Source: Planctomycetia bacterium
GTDB lineage: Bacteria > Planctomycetota > Planctomycetia > Pirellulales > UBA1268
Assembly: GCA_009922585.1 (NCBI GenBank)
Contig: RFVE01000006.1
Coordinates: 1 to 34,593 of the forward strand
DNA length: 34,593 nt
Reading direction: 5' to 3'
The notes below the pieces were generated by a model, which was not told the DNA's origin, searched no databases, and worked only from the letters and a program-made list of their open reading frames with translations. The position numbers and the translations under genes were made by a program. How positions within the stretch are numbered: position 1 is the first letter of the stretch; each line of letters begins with the position of its first letter. Below are positions 9,769 through 19,045 of the stretch, piece by piece.

Positions 9769-10641
9769 TTAATGGTCGACGAGTCGCTCCTCGCGGCTGG
9801 CTTTGTAACGCACGCTCGACTGGGGGCCATGGAAGCCAACGACGCGGTGATCGACGCTGGCAGACCGACTGATCAGCCGGCCCTCGGCAGCGTCAAACTC
9901 AATCTGGCCGTCCCAAATTCGTTCCAGCAACCGGGCTTCGATACGAGGATCATCGACCGGTGTCAGCACGGTCGTGTCGACGTTGATCAGTACACGTTTG
10001 TCGCGAATGGCGGCCACTTCATACCGCAGCCTGGTGCGGATCGACTGTCGCGGCCCCCCGGGGACCTCAACAACAATTTCCTCCGGGATTATCCAACTGC
10101 TCCCAACACCGACCGGCTCATCGGGCAGGGGGACTACCATCAAGTCTCCTGTATTCGAAGGGGGATTCGGAAACAAATCCCGACGTTTCAACACCCGGCC
10201 GCACTGGTCGATGGTCAGCCGCGACAGCGGGCGTCCCAGACTCAGCCGCACTCCCTCGTAGCCCGCGGGTGGTGGAGCTGCGCTGTCACTTTCCCAACGA
10301 GTCTGTTCCTGGCCACTTGCTCGCGAGGTCATGGTGACGTTGTCAACAAGATGCTCGATGGTTGTCTGCCCATCGGAGTCAACCTCTGTCACCCGCCAGG
10401 TCTTCACCGAGTCGGTTGCTGTTTCGACCGACTGGGTGGTGCCATTGATGGTTGTTTCGGTTACCGCACGATGGGCCACTTGTGTTGAAACCGCCTCACC
10501 TGTGGTGAACTGATATCGCAGGACCAGGTCACCGCGATCCGCTGTTGCTGTTTCAGCAGCTGACACCATTCCGCCGACAAGCCAGGCGAGGTTCAGCATG
10601 CTGCCCAAGAGGGCGATGGCTGGGGTGGACCGGTGCGTCAT
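9769..10641 (-). CDS. Secreted protein of unknown function
   Basis: 290 aa with signal-peptide-like N-terminus (MTHRSTPAIALLGSMLNLAWLVGGMVSAAE). ATGA overlap with the nadK stop (10638-10641). Confidence 0.7.
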   Translation of the reverse strand: MTHRSTPAIALLGSMLNLAWLVGGMVSAAETATADRGDLVLRYQFTTGEAVSTQVAHRAVTETTINGTTQSVETATDSVKTWRVTEVDSDGQTTIEHLVDNVTMTSRASGQEQTRWESDSAAPPPAGYEGVRLSLGRPLSRLTIDQCGRVLKRRDLFPNPPSNTGDLMVVPLPDEPVGVGSSWIIPEEIVVEVPGGPRQSIRTRLRYEVAAIRDKRVLINVDTTVLTPVDDPRIEARLLERIWDGQIEFDAAEGRLISRSASVDHRVVGFHGPQSSVRYKASREERLVDH

Positions 10642-11594
10642 GAAGATGACTCCGGAAGGGAAGGGGCTGCCGGCCGGTTCAGGCCGCCACCCCAGGCGAG
10701 TTTGTCACGAAGAGTTGAGTAGTAACCGTGCTGACTGGTTTCAATCAAGTGAAATCTTGGTTTCGCTAATGCGACCCTGATCTGGTCTCCTGGCTGAAGC
10801 AGGGTCAACAGCCGGCCATCGACTACACACGCCGATCCCTCGTTGGGGGCTGGTATCACCAGGCAATACTCCCGCGAGGCCGCATCGATGACGGTACGAT
10901 TTGTGAGGGTATGCGGGTTGAGGGGTGTGAAAATGAATGCTTCGAGTGATTTTCGCACAATTGGGCCGCCGGCCGACAAGTTGTAGGCTGTGGAGCCGAC
11001 CGGGGTGCTGATGATCAGGCCATCGCCCCGATAGACCGTGGCCAGTTCACCGTCGACAAACAGCTCGATCTCGATCATCGCGAAAGGGGGGCCCGCCAGC
11101 AGCGACGTTTCGTTGAGCCCAAGGTCGGCCGCTACCACCTGATCGTCGCGGATGACTTCGGTTTCGAACATCATGTGTTCGACCAGCCGGAAGCGTCCCT
11201 CCATCACCTCGGCAATCGCCCCCTCGATCTCGGCGGGTGAGAAGTCGGCCAGGAAGCCAAGTCGGCCAAGGTTCACTCCCAGCACGGGCGTCTGCCGGTA
11301 TCCCATCCAGCGGGCGGTGCGCAGAATCGAACCGTCTCCCCCCAGTACGATTACCAGATCGGCCTTCTGGGCAATGTTCTCAGGGGTGGCGTCCGGGCTC
11401 TCTGGTTCCCAGGCGGTGCGAACAGCCAGGCGAACCGAGACGGTATGTCCGCGGTCGGTCAGCAGTCGTTCGATGCCCCGTGCCAGTTCGGCGATACCGG
11501 GGACCTCCTCCGGGCCGACAATGGCAATGGCCAGGGGTGGCTGGAGCGGCTGTCCCGAATCCAGTGCGCCGGCAGATTTACGGGGTGCTGCCAT
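10638..11594 (-). CDS. nadK: NAD kinase
   Basis: VIVLGGDGSILRTAR, VLGVNLGRLGFLADF, GDGLIISTPVGSTAYNLSAGGPIV. Likely start MAAPRKSAG at 11594; the track ORF to 11828 would overlap dxs. Confidence 0.93.
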   Translation of the reverse strand: MAAPRKSAGALDSGQPLQPPLAIAIVGPEEVPGIAELARGIERLLTDRGHTVSVRLAVRTAWEPESPDATPENIAQKADLVIVLGGDGSILRTARWMGYRQTPVLGVNLGRLGFLADFSPAEIEGAIAEVMEGRFRLVEHMMFETEVIRDDQVVAADLGLNETSLLAGPPFAMIEIELFVDGELATVYRGDGLIISTPVGSTAYNLSAGGPIVRKSLEAFIFTPLNPHTLTNRTVIDAASREYCLVIPAPNEGSACVVDGRLLTLLQPGDQIRVALAKPRFHLIETSQHGYYSTLRDKLAWGGGLNRPAAPSLPESSS

Positions 11595-11661
11595 CGGATC
11601 TGAACTGCCCTGGAGGGAAGGCGGGAGGAAAACCGCGGGAACCGCCTCTGGAGGACCCCGG

Positions 11662-13593
11662 TCAGTCGTGGAGTGGAGTCGAGCATGCCGCTGCCGTCTC
11701 GCGACCGGCCAGTCGACGGCAGGTGGCGGCAATTCCTGCGGCGTCCAGCCCCAAGTCGGCCAGCAGTTCACCCCGGTCGCCGTGCTCGATGAATCGGTCG
11801 GGGATGCCAAGCCGGGTAATTGGTCCACTTGTTAGCCCCCCGTCATTGACCGCCTCCAGCAGGGCGGAGCCGAAGCCGCCATGCCCCGCGTGCTCTTCAA
11901 CGGAAACGGTCCACGGGGCCGCTTCGATCCGTTCAAGCAGTTCCCGGTGATCCAGCGGCTTGATGAATCGGGCGTTGATCACACCGACTTCAAGACCCTC
12001 CTCCCGCAGGAGATCGGCGGCCTGCAGGCAACTACTGACGAGGCTGCCACAGCCCACAATCAGACCATCGTGGCCGTCACAGAGCGGTTCACAGCAGCCC
12101 CTCTCGATCGGACGACGGTCGGTGCCAAAGCGGTCCTGCACCGCTGTCTCGAGCACGGCCTTTGGATAACGAATGGCCACCGGCCCCGCCTGAGCCATCG
12201 CCCAATCGAGCATGGCCGTCAAATCGAACTCATCGGCAGGGGAAAGTACGGTCATATTCGGGAAGAGCCGCAGGTAGCCAAGATCGAACAGCCCGTGATG
12301 CGTCGGGCCATCCGGCCCGGTCAGGCCAGCCCGGTCGAGCATGAAGACCACCGGCAAGTTCTGGAGGCAGACCTCCTGGAAGATCTGGTCGTAAGACCGC
12401 TGCAGGAAGGTGCTGTAGATGTCGACGATTGGCCGACAGCCCGCCTTGGCCTGGCCGGCGGCAAAGGCTACCGCATGCGATTCACAGATGCCGACGTCGA
12501 AGAACCGCTCGGGAAATTCTTCGCGAACTTTTTCGAGTTTGTTGCCCTGACACATCGCCGCCGTCATCACCGTGACCCGTTCGTCGCGTCGCATGCAGTC
12601 GCTGATCGCCGCGCTGGCAGCATCGGTATAGCCACGTACCGACGACTTGCGGACCGCGATGATGCAGTCATCATCGTCGCACTCAAAGGGGGCGGGCGTG
12701 TGGAAGAAGACCGGATCGGCTTCCGCCGGCTTGAAGCCATGGCCTTTTTCGGTCAGCACGTGCAACAGGATTGGCCCCTCTTCGTCCCGCACAAGTTCAA
12801 GGTAGCGGATGAGGTTGGGAAGGGCATGCCCTTCGACCGGCCCAAAGTAGCGAACCCCCAACGCCTCAAAGAGCATGCCGCCGTGGAGCGTGGCCTTGAG
12901 TGAGTCTTTGACGTTGACGAACATCCTTTCCATCGACTCACCGACCATCGGCACACCTTTCATCAGGTCGCCGGCCTTGTCCCGCAGGCCCCGGTACCAG
13001 GGGTTCGTGCGGATGACATCGAGGTACTCGGCCAACGCCCCCACCCGCGGGCAGATCGACATCCGGTTGTCATTGAGGATGATGATCAGCCGCTTCTTCA
13101 GAAATCCAGCGTTGTTGAGTGCCTCAAAAACAATGCCCGATGGCAGGGCGCCGTCCCCGATCACGGCGACGCTGCGGCGGTCGTTCTCGCCCCGAAGGCT
13201 GTCGCCGCTGGCCAGGCCGAGGGCCGCTGACACACTGCAACCAGCATGGCCGGTCATGAACAGGTCGTAGGGACTCTCGGCGGGGTTGGGAAAGCCCATC
13301 AGGCCGCCCCGGGTGCGGATTGAGTCAAATGCCGCATGCCGTCCGGTGATCAGTTTGTGGGGATAGATCTGATGGCCGGTGTCCCAGATCAGCCGGTCGC
13401 GGCTGAAATCAAAGACTCTGTGCAGTGCCAGGCAGAGCTCAACAACGCCGAGGTTCGAAGCGAAGTGGGCGGTTCGCGTGGTCGCCACTTTGCAAAGCGC
13501 CTGTCGCATTTCGGCGGCCAATGCTTCAAGTTGCTCCAAAGACAGGCCTTGGAGGTCCTGCGGCGATGCGATCGTCGGGAGTAATGCTGACAT
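11662..13593 (-). CDS. dxs: 1-deoxy-D-xylulose-5-phosphate synthase
   Basis: HFASNLGVVELCLALHRVFDFSRDRLIWDTGHQIYPHKLITGR, VIGDGALPSGIVFEALNNAG, LDRAGLTGPDGPTHHGLFDLGYLRLFPNM. Start MSALLPTIASPQDL at 13593. Confidence 0.93.
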   Translation of the reverse strand: MSALLPTIASPQDLQGLSLEQLEALAAEMRQALCKVATTRTAHFASNLGVVELCLALHRVFDFSRDRLIWDTGHQIYPHKLITGRHAAFDSIRTRGGLMGFPNPAESPYDLFMTGHAGCSVSAALGLASGDSLRGENDRRSVAVIGDGALPSGIVFEALNNAGFLKKRLIIILNDNRMSICPRVGALAEYLDVIRTNPWYRGLRDKAGDLMKGVPMVGESMERMFVNVKDSLKATLHGGMLFEALGVRYFGPVEGHALPNLIRYLELVRDEEGPILLHVLTEKGHGFKPAEADPVFFHTPAPFECDDDDCIIAVRKSSVRGYTDAASAAISDCMRRDERVTVMTAAMCQGNKLEKVREEFPERFFDVGICESHAVAFAAGQAKAGCRPIVDIYSTFLQRSYDQIFQEVCLQNLPVVFMLDRAGLTGPDGPTHHGLFDLGYLRLFPNMTVLSPADEFDLTAMLDWAMAQAGPVAIRYPKAVLETAVQDRFGTDRRPIERGCCEPLCDGHDGLIVGCGSLVSSCLQAADLLREEGLEVGVINARFIKPLDHRELLERIEAAPWTVSVEEHAGHGGFGSALLEAVNDGGLTSGPITRLGIPDRFIEHGDRGELLADLGLDAAGIAATCRRLAGRETAAACSTPLHD

Positions 13594-13713
13594 GGCGGTG
13601 AGCCTCCTCGTCCATGCCCCCGCCAAGGGGGGCGGCTGAATCCTCGGCCGACTAGATCGTACCCGATTCAGTTATAGTACTGCGACCACCCATCGCAGAG
13701 ACTGCTGCCGTGA

Positions 13714-14676
13714 TCACTTCCGGCGGGCGGTAATCCAACGGGCCAGGGCGATGAGGCTGTCGGCAGGTTCACCGAAGGGAGCGATCGCCGCACAAGCTTC
13801 TGCCGTCAGTTCAGCAGCCCGCTCACGGCTGGCAACGCTGCCGAGAACCGTGGGAAAGGTCAGCTTGCCCCGATCGGCATCCTTCCCGACCCGCTTGCCC
13901 ATGTCGGCCTCCGTTCCCTCGGCGTCCAGCAGGTCATCGGCAATCTGGAAGGCCAGCCCAAAGGCACGACCGTAGGCGGCCAGGGCATCCCGGTGGGCCT
14001 GAGTCCCGTCTGCTGCCAGACAGCCCAAGTCGAGTGCCGCCAGGAACAGGCAGCCGGTCTTCCGTCGATGAACCCGCTCCATCCAGTCCACCTGTTCAAC
14101 CGTTGGTCGGTCAGCGATGTCGGTGATCCAACCCCGCTCAGCCGCGAGATCGTCAGCCTGGCCGCCCACCAACGCCTCAGCCCCTGCGGCCAAGGCGAGC
14201 ACCCGACAGGCCTCACCAGCCGTTGTTGCGGGAAGTTCAGTGGCCAGGGTCGAGAAGGCCAGCGGTTGAAGTGCATCACCACAGAGGATCGCCGTCGCCT
14301 CATCAAAGGCTCGATGGCAAGTCGGGCGTCCCCGCCGCAGGTCGTCGTCGTCCATCGCCGGTAGATCGTCATGCACCAAGGAGTACGCATGAATCATCTC
14401 GACAGCAACGGCCGCCGGCGCTGCCTGCTCCCAACTCCCGCCGCAGATACGGGCAGCTTCGAGGGCGAGGGCCGGTCTCAGCCGCTTCCCGGGAGCGAGC
14501 AGGGCATGCCGCATGGCGGCGACCAGCCGCGGTGGCGCATCGTCGGAGAGCGTGGTGGCCGCTTCCAGCCGCGGGCCGATGAACTCCTGAACTGCTGTCA
14601 GGGTAGCCTGGACCGTGCCATCCAATTCGGTTGCTTCTGGGGTTCCAGACTTTGGTAGGTCAGTTGGGTTACTCAT
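13714..14676 (-). CDS. ispA: Polyprenyl (farnesyl/geranylgeranyl) diphosphate synthase
   Basis: GKRLRPAL, LVHDDLPAMDDDDLRRGRPTCH (first Asp-rich motif), FQIADDLLDAEGT (second Asp-rich motif). Start MSNPTDLPKSG. Confidence 0.92.
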   Translation of the reverse strand: MSNPTDLPKSGTPEATELDGTVQATLTAVQEFIGPRLEAATTLSDDAPPRLVAAMRHALLAPGKRLRPALALEAARICGGSWEQAAPAAVAVEMIHAYSLVHDDLPAMDDDDLRRGRPTCHRAFDEATAILCGDALQPLAFSTLATELPATTAGEACRVLALAAGAEALVGGQADDLAAERGWITDIADRPTVEQVDWMERVHRRKTGCLFLAALDLGCLAADGTQAHRDALAAYGRAFGLAFQIADDLLDAEGTEADMGKRVGKDADRGKLTFPTVLGSVASRERAAELTAEACAAIAPFGEPADSLIALARWITARRK

Positions 14677-14756
14677 GCCTTCATCCTGAGGCGTACGCAA
14701 ACGTGCCAATCAGGCAGTTTGGAGGCGGTGAAACCAGGTGCCACCCCTGCGAGGTT

Positions 14757-15152
14757 TTACGGAGTCTCACCGGGATCGTCCATGCCGGGTAGGCGTTGTC
14801 GGCTCTGGTTGTCCGCAGCGGCCGGTTTGCGGCCGCGGCGGCGTCCGCTCGCTGGGCGCGCCTTGGTGACAGGCTCATTGGTCTGTGCGGTTGGAGCAGA
14901 CTGGCCCGCGATCGGCTCGAAGATTGGGTTGCCATCGTCATCCAGTCGCACCAGTGTCTGAACCCGCAGCTCGATGCCGCTGAGCTCATCGTGGAGTCGC
15001 CTGAGCAATGCGACGCCCTGCTCATACGATGCAATCGATTCGGCAAGTCCGAGATCCCCCGATTCCATCGTGCGAACCAGTAAATCGAGTTCCGCGAGGC
15101 CAGCCTCGAATGACAGGGGTTCCGGCTTATCGGTTGGTGGCGGTTCTGCCAT
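14757..15152 (-). CDS. xseB: Exodeoxyribonuclease VII small subunit
   Basis: LSFEAGLAELDLLVRTMESGDLGLAESIASYEQGVALLRRLHDEL, immediately downstream of xseA. Basic C-terminal extension. Start MAEPPPTDKPEP, inside a longer track ORF. Confidence 0.9.
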   Translation of the reverse strand: MAEPPPTDKPEPLSFEAGLAELDLLVRTMESGDLGLAESIASYEQGVALLRRLHDELSGIELRVQTLVRLDDDGNPIFEPIAGQSAPTAQTNEPVTKARPASGRRRGRKPAAADNQSRQRLPGMDDPGETP

Positions 15153-15162
15153 GGGTATTCTC

Positions 15163-16413
15163 CTACGTTGTTGAATCAACGGCTGGTTGGCCTGTTTCGA
15201 CTCGACTGCGGAGGGTGCCGTCGGCCAACTGGGTAACGATGGTTGTGCCCGCGGGGGCCTCTCGCCATGAACGGATGGCACCGCCCCCGTCAGCCCGTTG
15301 GGTAACTGAGTATCCGCGGGCGAGCAGGCCGACCGGGCTGTTGGCCTCAAGTCGGCCTGCAGCAGCAGCGAGCCTATCCCGGAGCTGCCGCACCGTGGCC
15401 AGTCCCAACTGACGCAACCGTCGTGCCTCGTCGGCCAGCTTCCGTCGCTGCCGTGCGGCAGGTTCAAACGGGTTGGTAAGCGGTCGGCTGGCGGCGAGCT
15501 GGCAGAGCTGCTGGCGGGCGGCAGCGGTCTGGCGTCGTAAGCATTGCTGGAGTCTTGCGCCCAAGCTGGTGAAACCATCGAACAACAGCTGACGATCGAT
15601 GGCAATTCGGACAGCGGCATCGGTTGGCGTCAGCCCGCGGCAGTCGGCCACGAGATCGGCCAATGAGACGTCAATTTCATGGCCCACACCACTGATCACC
15701 GGCACAGGCGAGGCGGCGATGGCCCGCACGACCGGTTCTTCGTTGAAGGCCCAGAGATCCTCAAGGCTCCCTCCGCCGCGGATCAGAGCGATCACATCGA
15801 GCGGTGGCTGCAGCTGCCCGGCACGTGCAAGGCTGGTGGCGAGTTCAGCGGCAGCACCGGCCCCCTGCACCCGGCTGGGAAACACGAATACATCGGCCAG
15901 TGGCCAACGTCCCGCCAGCGTCTCAAGGAAGTCGGCGATGGCAGCTCCCGAAGGGCTGGTGACCAGGCCGATTCGGCGTGGAAAACGAGGCAGGGGACGC
16001 TTGCGTTCGGGGGCAAAGAGACCTTCGGCCTCAAGGCTGCCGTGCAGCTCGCGTAGCCGGGCTTCAAGGGTTCCGGTGCCGAGGGCATGGCAGCGGTCAA
16101 TTGTCAGCTGGTAGCTACCTCGGGGGGCATAGACCTCGATTCGGCCATGGCAGATCACTTGCAGGCCGTCGGTCGGCTCAATCGCAAGGGTCGGGCGAAT
16201 GCCCCGCCAGACAACCGCCCGGAGCAGGGCCTGCTCGTCCTTCAAGGCGAGGTAGAGATGCCCCGAGCTGGCGGCCGTCAGGTTGGTCACCTCGCCCGTC
16301 ACCCAGACGTCGGCGAACCCGGTTTCCAGCCGCTCCTTGACGCGGGCGGTCAGCTCCGACACGCTCTGGGCATCGTCTGGTCGCGTCGCTGGTTGTCGGC
16401 CTACGGTTGACAT
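15163..16413 (-). CDS. xseA: Exodeoxyribonuclease VII large subunit
   Basis: VWVTGEVTNLTAASSGHLYLALKDEQALLRAVVWRG, IGLVTSPSGAAIADFLETL, VIALIRGGGSLEDLWAFNEEPVVRAIAASPVPVISGVGHEIDVSLADLVAD. Confidence 0.95.
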   Translation of the reverse strand: MSTVGRQPATRPDDAQSVSELTARVKERLETGFADVWVTGEVTNLTAASSGHLYLALKDEQALLRAVVWRGIRPTLAIEPTDGLQVICHGRIEVYAPRGSYQLTIDRCHALGTGTLEARLRELHGSLEAEGLFAPERKRPLPRFPRRIGLVTSPSGAAIADFLETLAGRWPLADVFVFPSRVQGAGAAAELATSLARAGQLQPPLDVIALIRGGGSLEDLWAFNEEPVVRAIAASPVPVISGVGHEIDVSLADLVADCRGLTPTDAAVRIAIDRQLLFDGFTSLGARLQQCLRRQTAAARQQLCQLAASRPLTNPFEPAARQRRKLADEARRLRQLGLATVRQLRDRLAAAAGRLEANSPVGLLARGYSVTQRADGGGAIRSWREAPAGTTIVTQLADGTLRSRVETGQPAVDSTT

Positions 16414-16490
16414 ACTTGCAGCAGTCTAGCTGGCGCAGCCGGCGGATGCCGTCCCCAACGCCAGCTGGCCGCCTGCCCCGTGAGCAGATC

Positions 16491-17849
16491 ATGAATGCCG
16501 AGAACGCCGAACTCCCGCCCGATAGTGATTCGCGAGCCCCCCGGTTCGCGCTCCTCATCGTCTTTCTCACGGTCTTCATCGACCTGCTGGGTTTTGGGAT
16601 CGTGCTGCCGGTCTTGCCTCGGCAGGCCGAGCCCTACCTCAACGCGATCGGGATGCCGCCGCTTGAGGGCGGTGCAGGTGGAGCGGTTATCGGGATTCTT
16701 TTCTCTGTCTTTTCCCTCATGCAGTTCGTCTTCAGCCCGATCTGGGGGCGGCTTTCCGACCGCTTCGGACGGCGGCCGATCTTGCTGCTTAGTCTCTCTG
16801 GATCGGTCATTTTTTACGCCCTCTACGGCTATGCCGTTAGCGTGCCGGTTGATCCGCAGCCGACCCGTGACGGGGCGGTGCTGGCATTGTCGTTGATATT
16901 GCTGGCCCGGATTGGGGCAGGAATTGCCGGGGCCAGTGTCGGGACAGCGGCGGCCGTGATTGCCGACTGTACGACGCCAGAAAACCGTGCCCGGGGCATG
17001 GCGTTGATCGGAATCGCCTTTGGGGGTGGCTTCACACTCGGGCCGCTGATTGCCTATTTCGGCCTGGCCGTTTTCGATGAGGCCCGTTGGGGGGTGGGGG
17101 CGATCGCCTCGCTGCTTTCGGGCGTGGCCTTGTTACTCGCTATCTTCGTCTTTCGGGAGACGCGGCGGCCCGGTGCTGGTGCTTCCAAGGAGTTTCCGAG
17201 CGTGGCCCGCAGCCTCGCTGTCCTGCGGATGCCGATGATCGGCGGGCTGGTACTCATCTATTTTCTGACGATCTTTGCGATGGCTGGTTTTGAATCGACA
17301 CTCGCCCTGCTGACCAAGGCCGCCTTTGGCATGGGAGACGACGCCAACTTCTTGGTGTTTGCCTCGATCGGCTTCGTGTTGATGCTTGCCGGCGGCGGCT
17401 ACCGGCCGCTGGCCAAGCGGCTGCCGGAACGTCGGCTGCTCGGGGCCGGCGTGTTGTTGATGCTGCTTGGGTTAGCCGCGGTTGGGGGGATTGCCTGGGC
17501 CCTTTCGGGCCGCGAGCCGGACGTGGTGGCAGCCAGTCTCTGGCCGTCAGCCTTCTACGCGGCGGCTTCAGTGGCCGTCTGCGGCTTTGCCTTTGTCAAT
17601 CCATCGGTGTCGGCAATCATCTCCCGCCGGGCCGATGCCGATCGGCAAGGGGAGGTACTGGGCGTCAATCAGTCATTCGCCTCACTGGCCAGAATCCTTG
17701 GCCCAATGACAGGCATGACACTGTTTTCACTCCACCCGTCGCATGCCCTTCCCTATGCTGCAGCGGTTGCCGTGCTGCTACTGGTGGCCGGTCTCTTGCC
17801 GCGAACCACGGGAGAGCCGAATGCTTCACTCACAGGCCATCCGGGCTAA
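16491..17849 (+). CDS. MFS transporter, TetA/multidrug-like
   Basis: LIVFLTVFIDLLGFGIVLPVLPRQ, PIWGRLSDRFGRRPILLLSL and many TM segments. Start at MNAENAEL (16491) preferred. Confidence 0.85.
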   Translation: MNAENAELPPDSDSRAPRFALLIVFLTVFIDLLGFGIVLPVLPRQAEPYLNAIGMPPLEGGAGGAVIGILFSVFSLMQFVFSPIWGRLSDRFGRRPILLLSLSGSVIFYALYGYAVSVPVDPQPTRDGAVLALSLILLARIGAGIAGASVGTAAAVIADCTTPENRARGMALIGIAFGGGFTLGPLIAYFGLAVFDEARWGVGAIASLLSGVALLLAIFVFRETRRPGAGASKEFPSVARSLAVLRMPMIGGLVLIYFLTIFAMAGFESTLALLTKAAFGMGDDANFLVFASIGFVLMLAGGGYRPLAKRLPERRLLGAGVLLMLLGLAAVGGIAWALSGREPDVVAASLWPSAFYAAASVAVCGFAFVNPSVSAIISRRADADRQGEVLGVNQSFASLARILGPMTGMTLFSLHPSHALPYAAAVAVLLLVAGLLPRTTGEPNASLTGHPG

Positions 17850-18060
17850 AGTCGTCGTCGCCTGATTCATCCGCGGCATCGCGGCTGAATTCCTCTCGGC
17901 TCAGACCGTACTGGTCGAGTTTGCGATAGAGCGTTGCGCGACTGATCCCGAGGGCTTCAGCGGCGTCAGGGACCCGCCCCTCAGCCCGCCGGAGGGCCTC
18001 ACGGACTAGAAGTTGCTGCCAGTCATCGAGGCGAAGAGAATCGGCCGATGGACGGGGGAG
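17830..18060 (-). CDS. Fis-type helix-turn-helix domain, C-terminal fragment in a different frame from the FHA-GAF ORF
   Basis: SLRLDDWQQLLVREALRRAEGRVPDAAEALGISRATLYRKLDQYGLSREEF. The part of track ORF 17830..18381 upstream of about 18060 looks non-coding. Confidence 0.7.
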   Translation of the reverse strand, partial: LPRPSADSLRLDDWQQLLVREALRRAEGRVPDAAEALGISRATLYRKLDQYGLSREEFSRDAADESGDDDFSPDGL

Positions 18061-18997
18061 CGGCATTCGCCTCAGTGCGGTGACCGGCACAGGCTGCCGA
18101 GGCGAGGCTCGCCAAGGCAACAAGGAAATCGAAGTCACTATCACGCAGTCTGCCGTGGCAGGCTGTCGCGCAGATCGCCGCCCAAGGCCGCTCCTCATCG
18201 AGTACGGGAACACAGGCCAGATCAAACGCCGCATCCGGCTGCTGGTCCACTCCGCTTTTGGCAATCCAGACTGCCTGGCCGTCCTGCGAGAGCTGATGAC
18301 AGGCTGAATTGTTGACCCGCAGGGCCAGATCGCCATCGGCCGGGACAACCAGCCTTGGGGCAAGGCTGGCGGCATGGCCAACCTCGAACCACCCTACTGC
18401 GTCGACACCTGTCTGCTCGGCTGCCAATTCCACAGCCGCCGCGATCACATCGTCGATGGACCGGGAGGCCAGAAGTTGAATGCTCATCTGATAGAGCAGC
18501 ATGGCGCGGCGATTGTCATCGCTGCTGCCTGTCCCCGCCCGCTGGAAGGCATGACCCTCAACCTCACCTACCGGACCACAGCGAACGATCTGCTCGGAGC
18601 GATCCACCCAGTTCTCGTTGGACCGCCTTGAGAACGTCCGGAAGATGAGTTCCGTGGTGCCGATCCGCAGGGTCATGCCGGGCTCGAGTGTCGCCTCGTC
18701 GACTCTCCGGCCATCGACCCAGGTGCCGTTCCGGCTCCCCAGATCACGGACCTGCCAACGGCCATCCTGCGGATCACGTTGAAGCACCGCATGCCCACGA
18801 CTCGCCAGTCGATCGGGAATGACAATGCCGGCATCGGCGGAACGGCCGAGGGTGTTCTCCCGATGAGGGTCGAGAACAAAACTCGGCCCGTTCCGACGGC
18901 CAATCCGCAGGATCAGGGCGGCCTCGAGCCGTATCGTTGTTGATCCCGTCTCAGTGGGGCGATTTACCGGCGGTGCCGGCAGCGATACGCTCGACAT
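18023..18997 (-). CDS. FHA-GAF domain protein, N-terminal ORF; probably continuous with the HTH reading frame at 17830
   Basis: FHA: NTLGRSADAGIVIPDRLASRGHAVLQRDPQDGRWQVRDLGSRNGTWVDGRRV. GAF-like: MLLYQMSIQLLASRSIDDVIAAAVELAAEQTGVDAVGWFEV...FDFLVALASLASAACAGH. Confidence 0.82.
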   Translation of the reverse strand: MSSVSLPAPPVNRPTETGSTTIRLEAALILRIGRRNGPSFVLDPHRENTLGRSADAGIVIPDRLASRGHAVLQRDPQDGRWQVRDLGSRNGTWVDGRRVDEATLEPGMTLRIGTTELIFRTFSRRSNENWVDRSEQIVRCGPVGEVEGHAFQRAGTGSSDDNRRAMLLYQMSIQLLASRSIDDVIAAAVELAAEQTGVDAVGWFEVGHAASLAPRLVVPADGDLALRVNNSACHQLSQDGQAVWIAKSGVDQQPDAAFDLACVPVLDEERPWAAICATACHGRLRDSDFDFLVALASLASAACAGHRTEANAAPPSIGRFSSPR

Positions 18998-19045
18998 TGG
19001 TCGGGTTCCTCACGTCATACGCTGTAACCCTGATACTATAACGGC

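Noticed and set aside
11881-12903. 340-aa plus-strand ORF
   Set aside because: Antisense of dxs; no recognisable motifs.
13666-13682. TTATAGTA/TACTATAAC motif shared with the region upstream of the FHA gene (about 19033-19042) as a common regulatory site
   Set aside because: Short AT-rich -10-like match, opposite orientation relative to the neighbouring genes, only two copies; too weak to claim.
14757-15620. 287-aa minus-strand ORF as one protein
   Set aside because: Only the C-terminal part from 15152 is XseB-like; the upstream part overlaps xseA in another frame and looks non-coding.
18061-18381. Upstream part of track ORF 17830..18381 as a real N-terminus of the HTH protein
   Set aside because: MAMPPALPQGWLSRPMAIWPCG... 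is an out-of-frame reading of the GAF-coding region with no domain signal.
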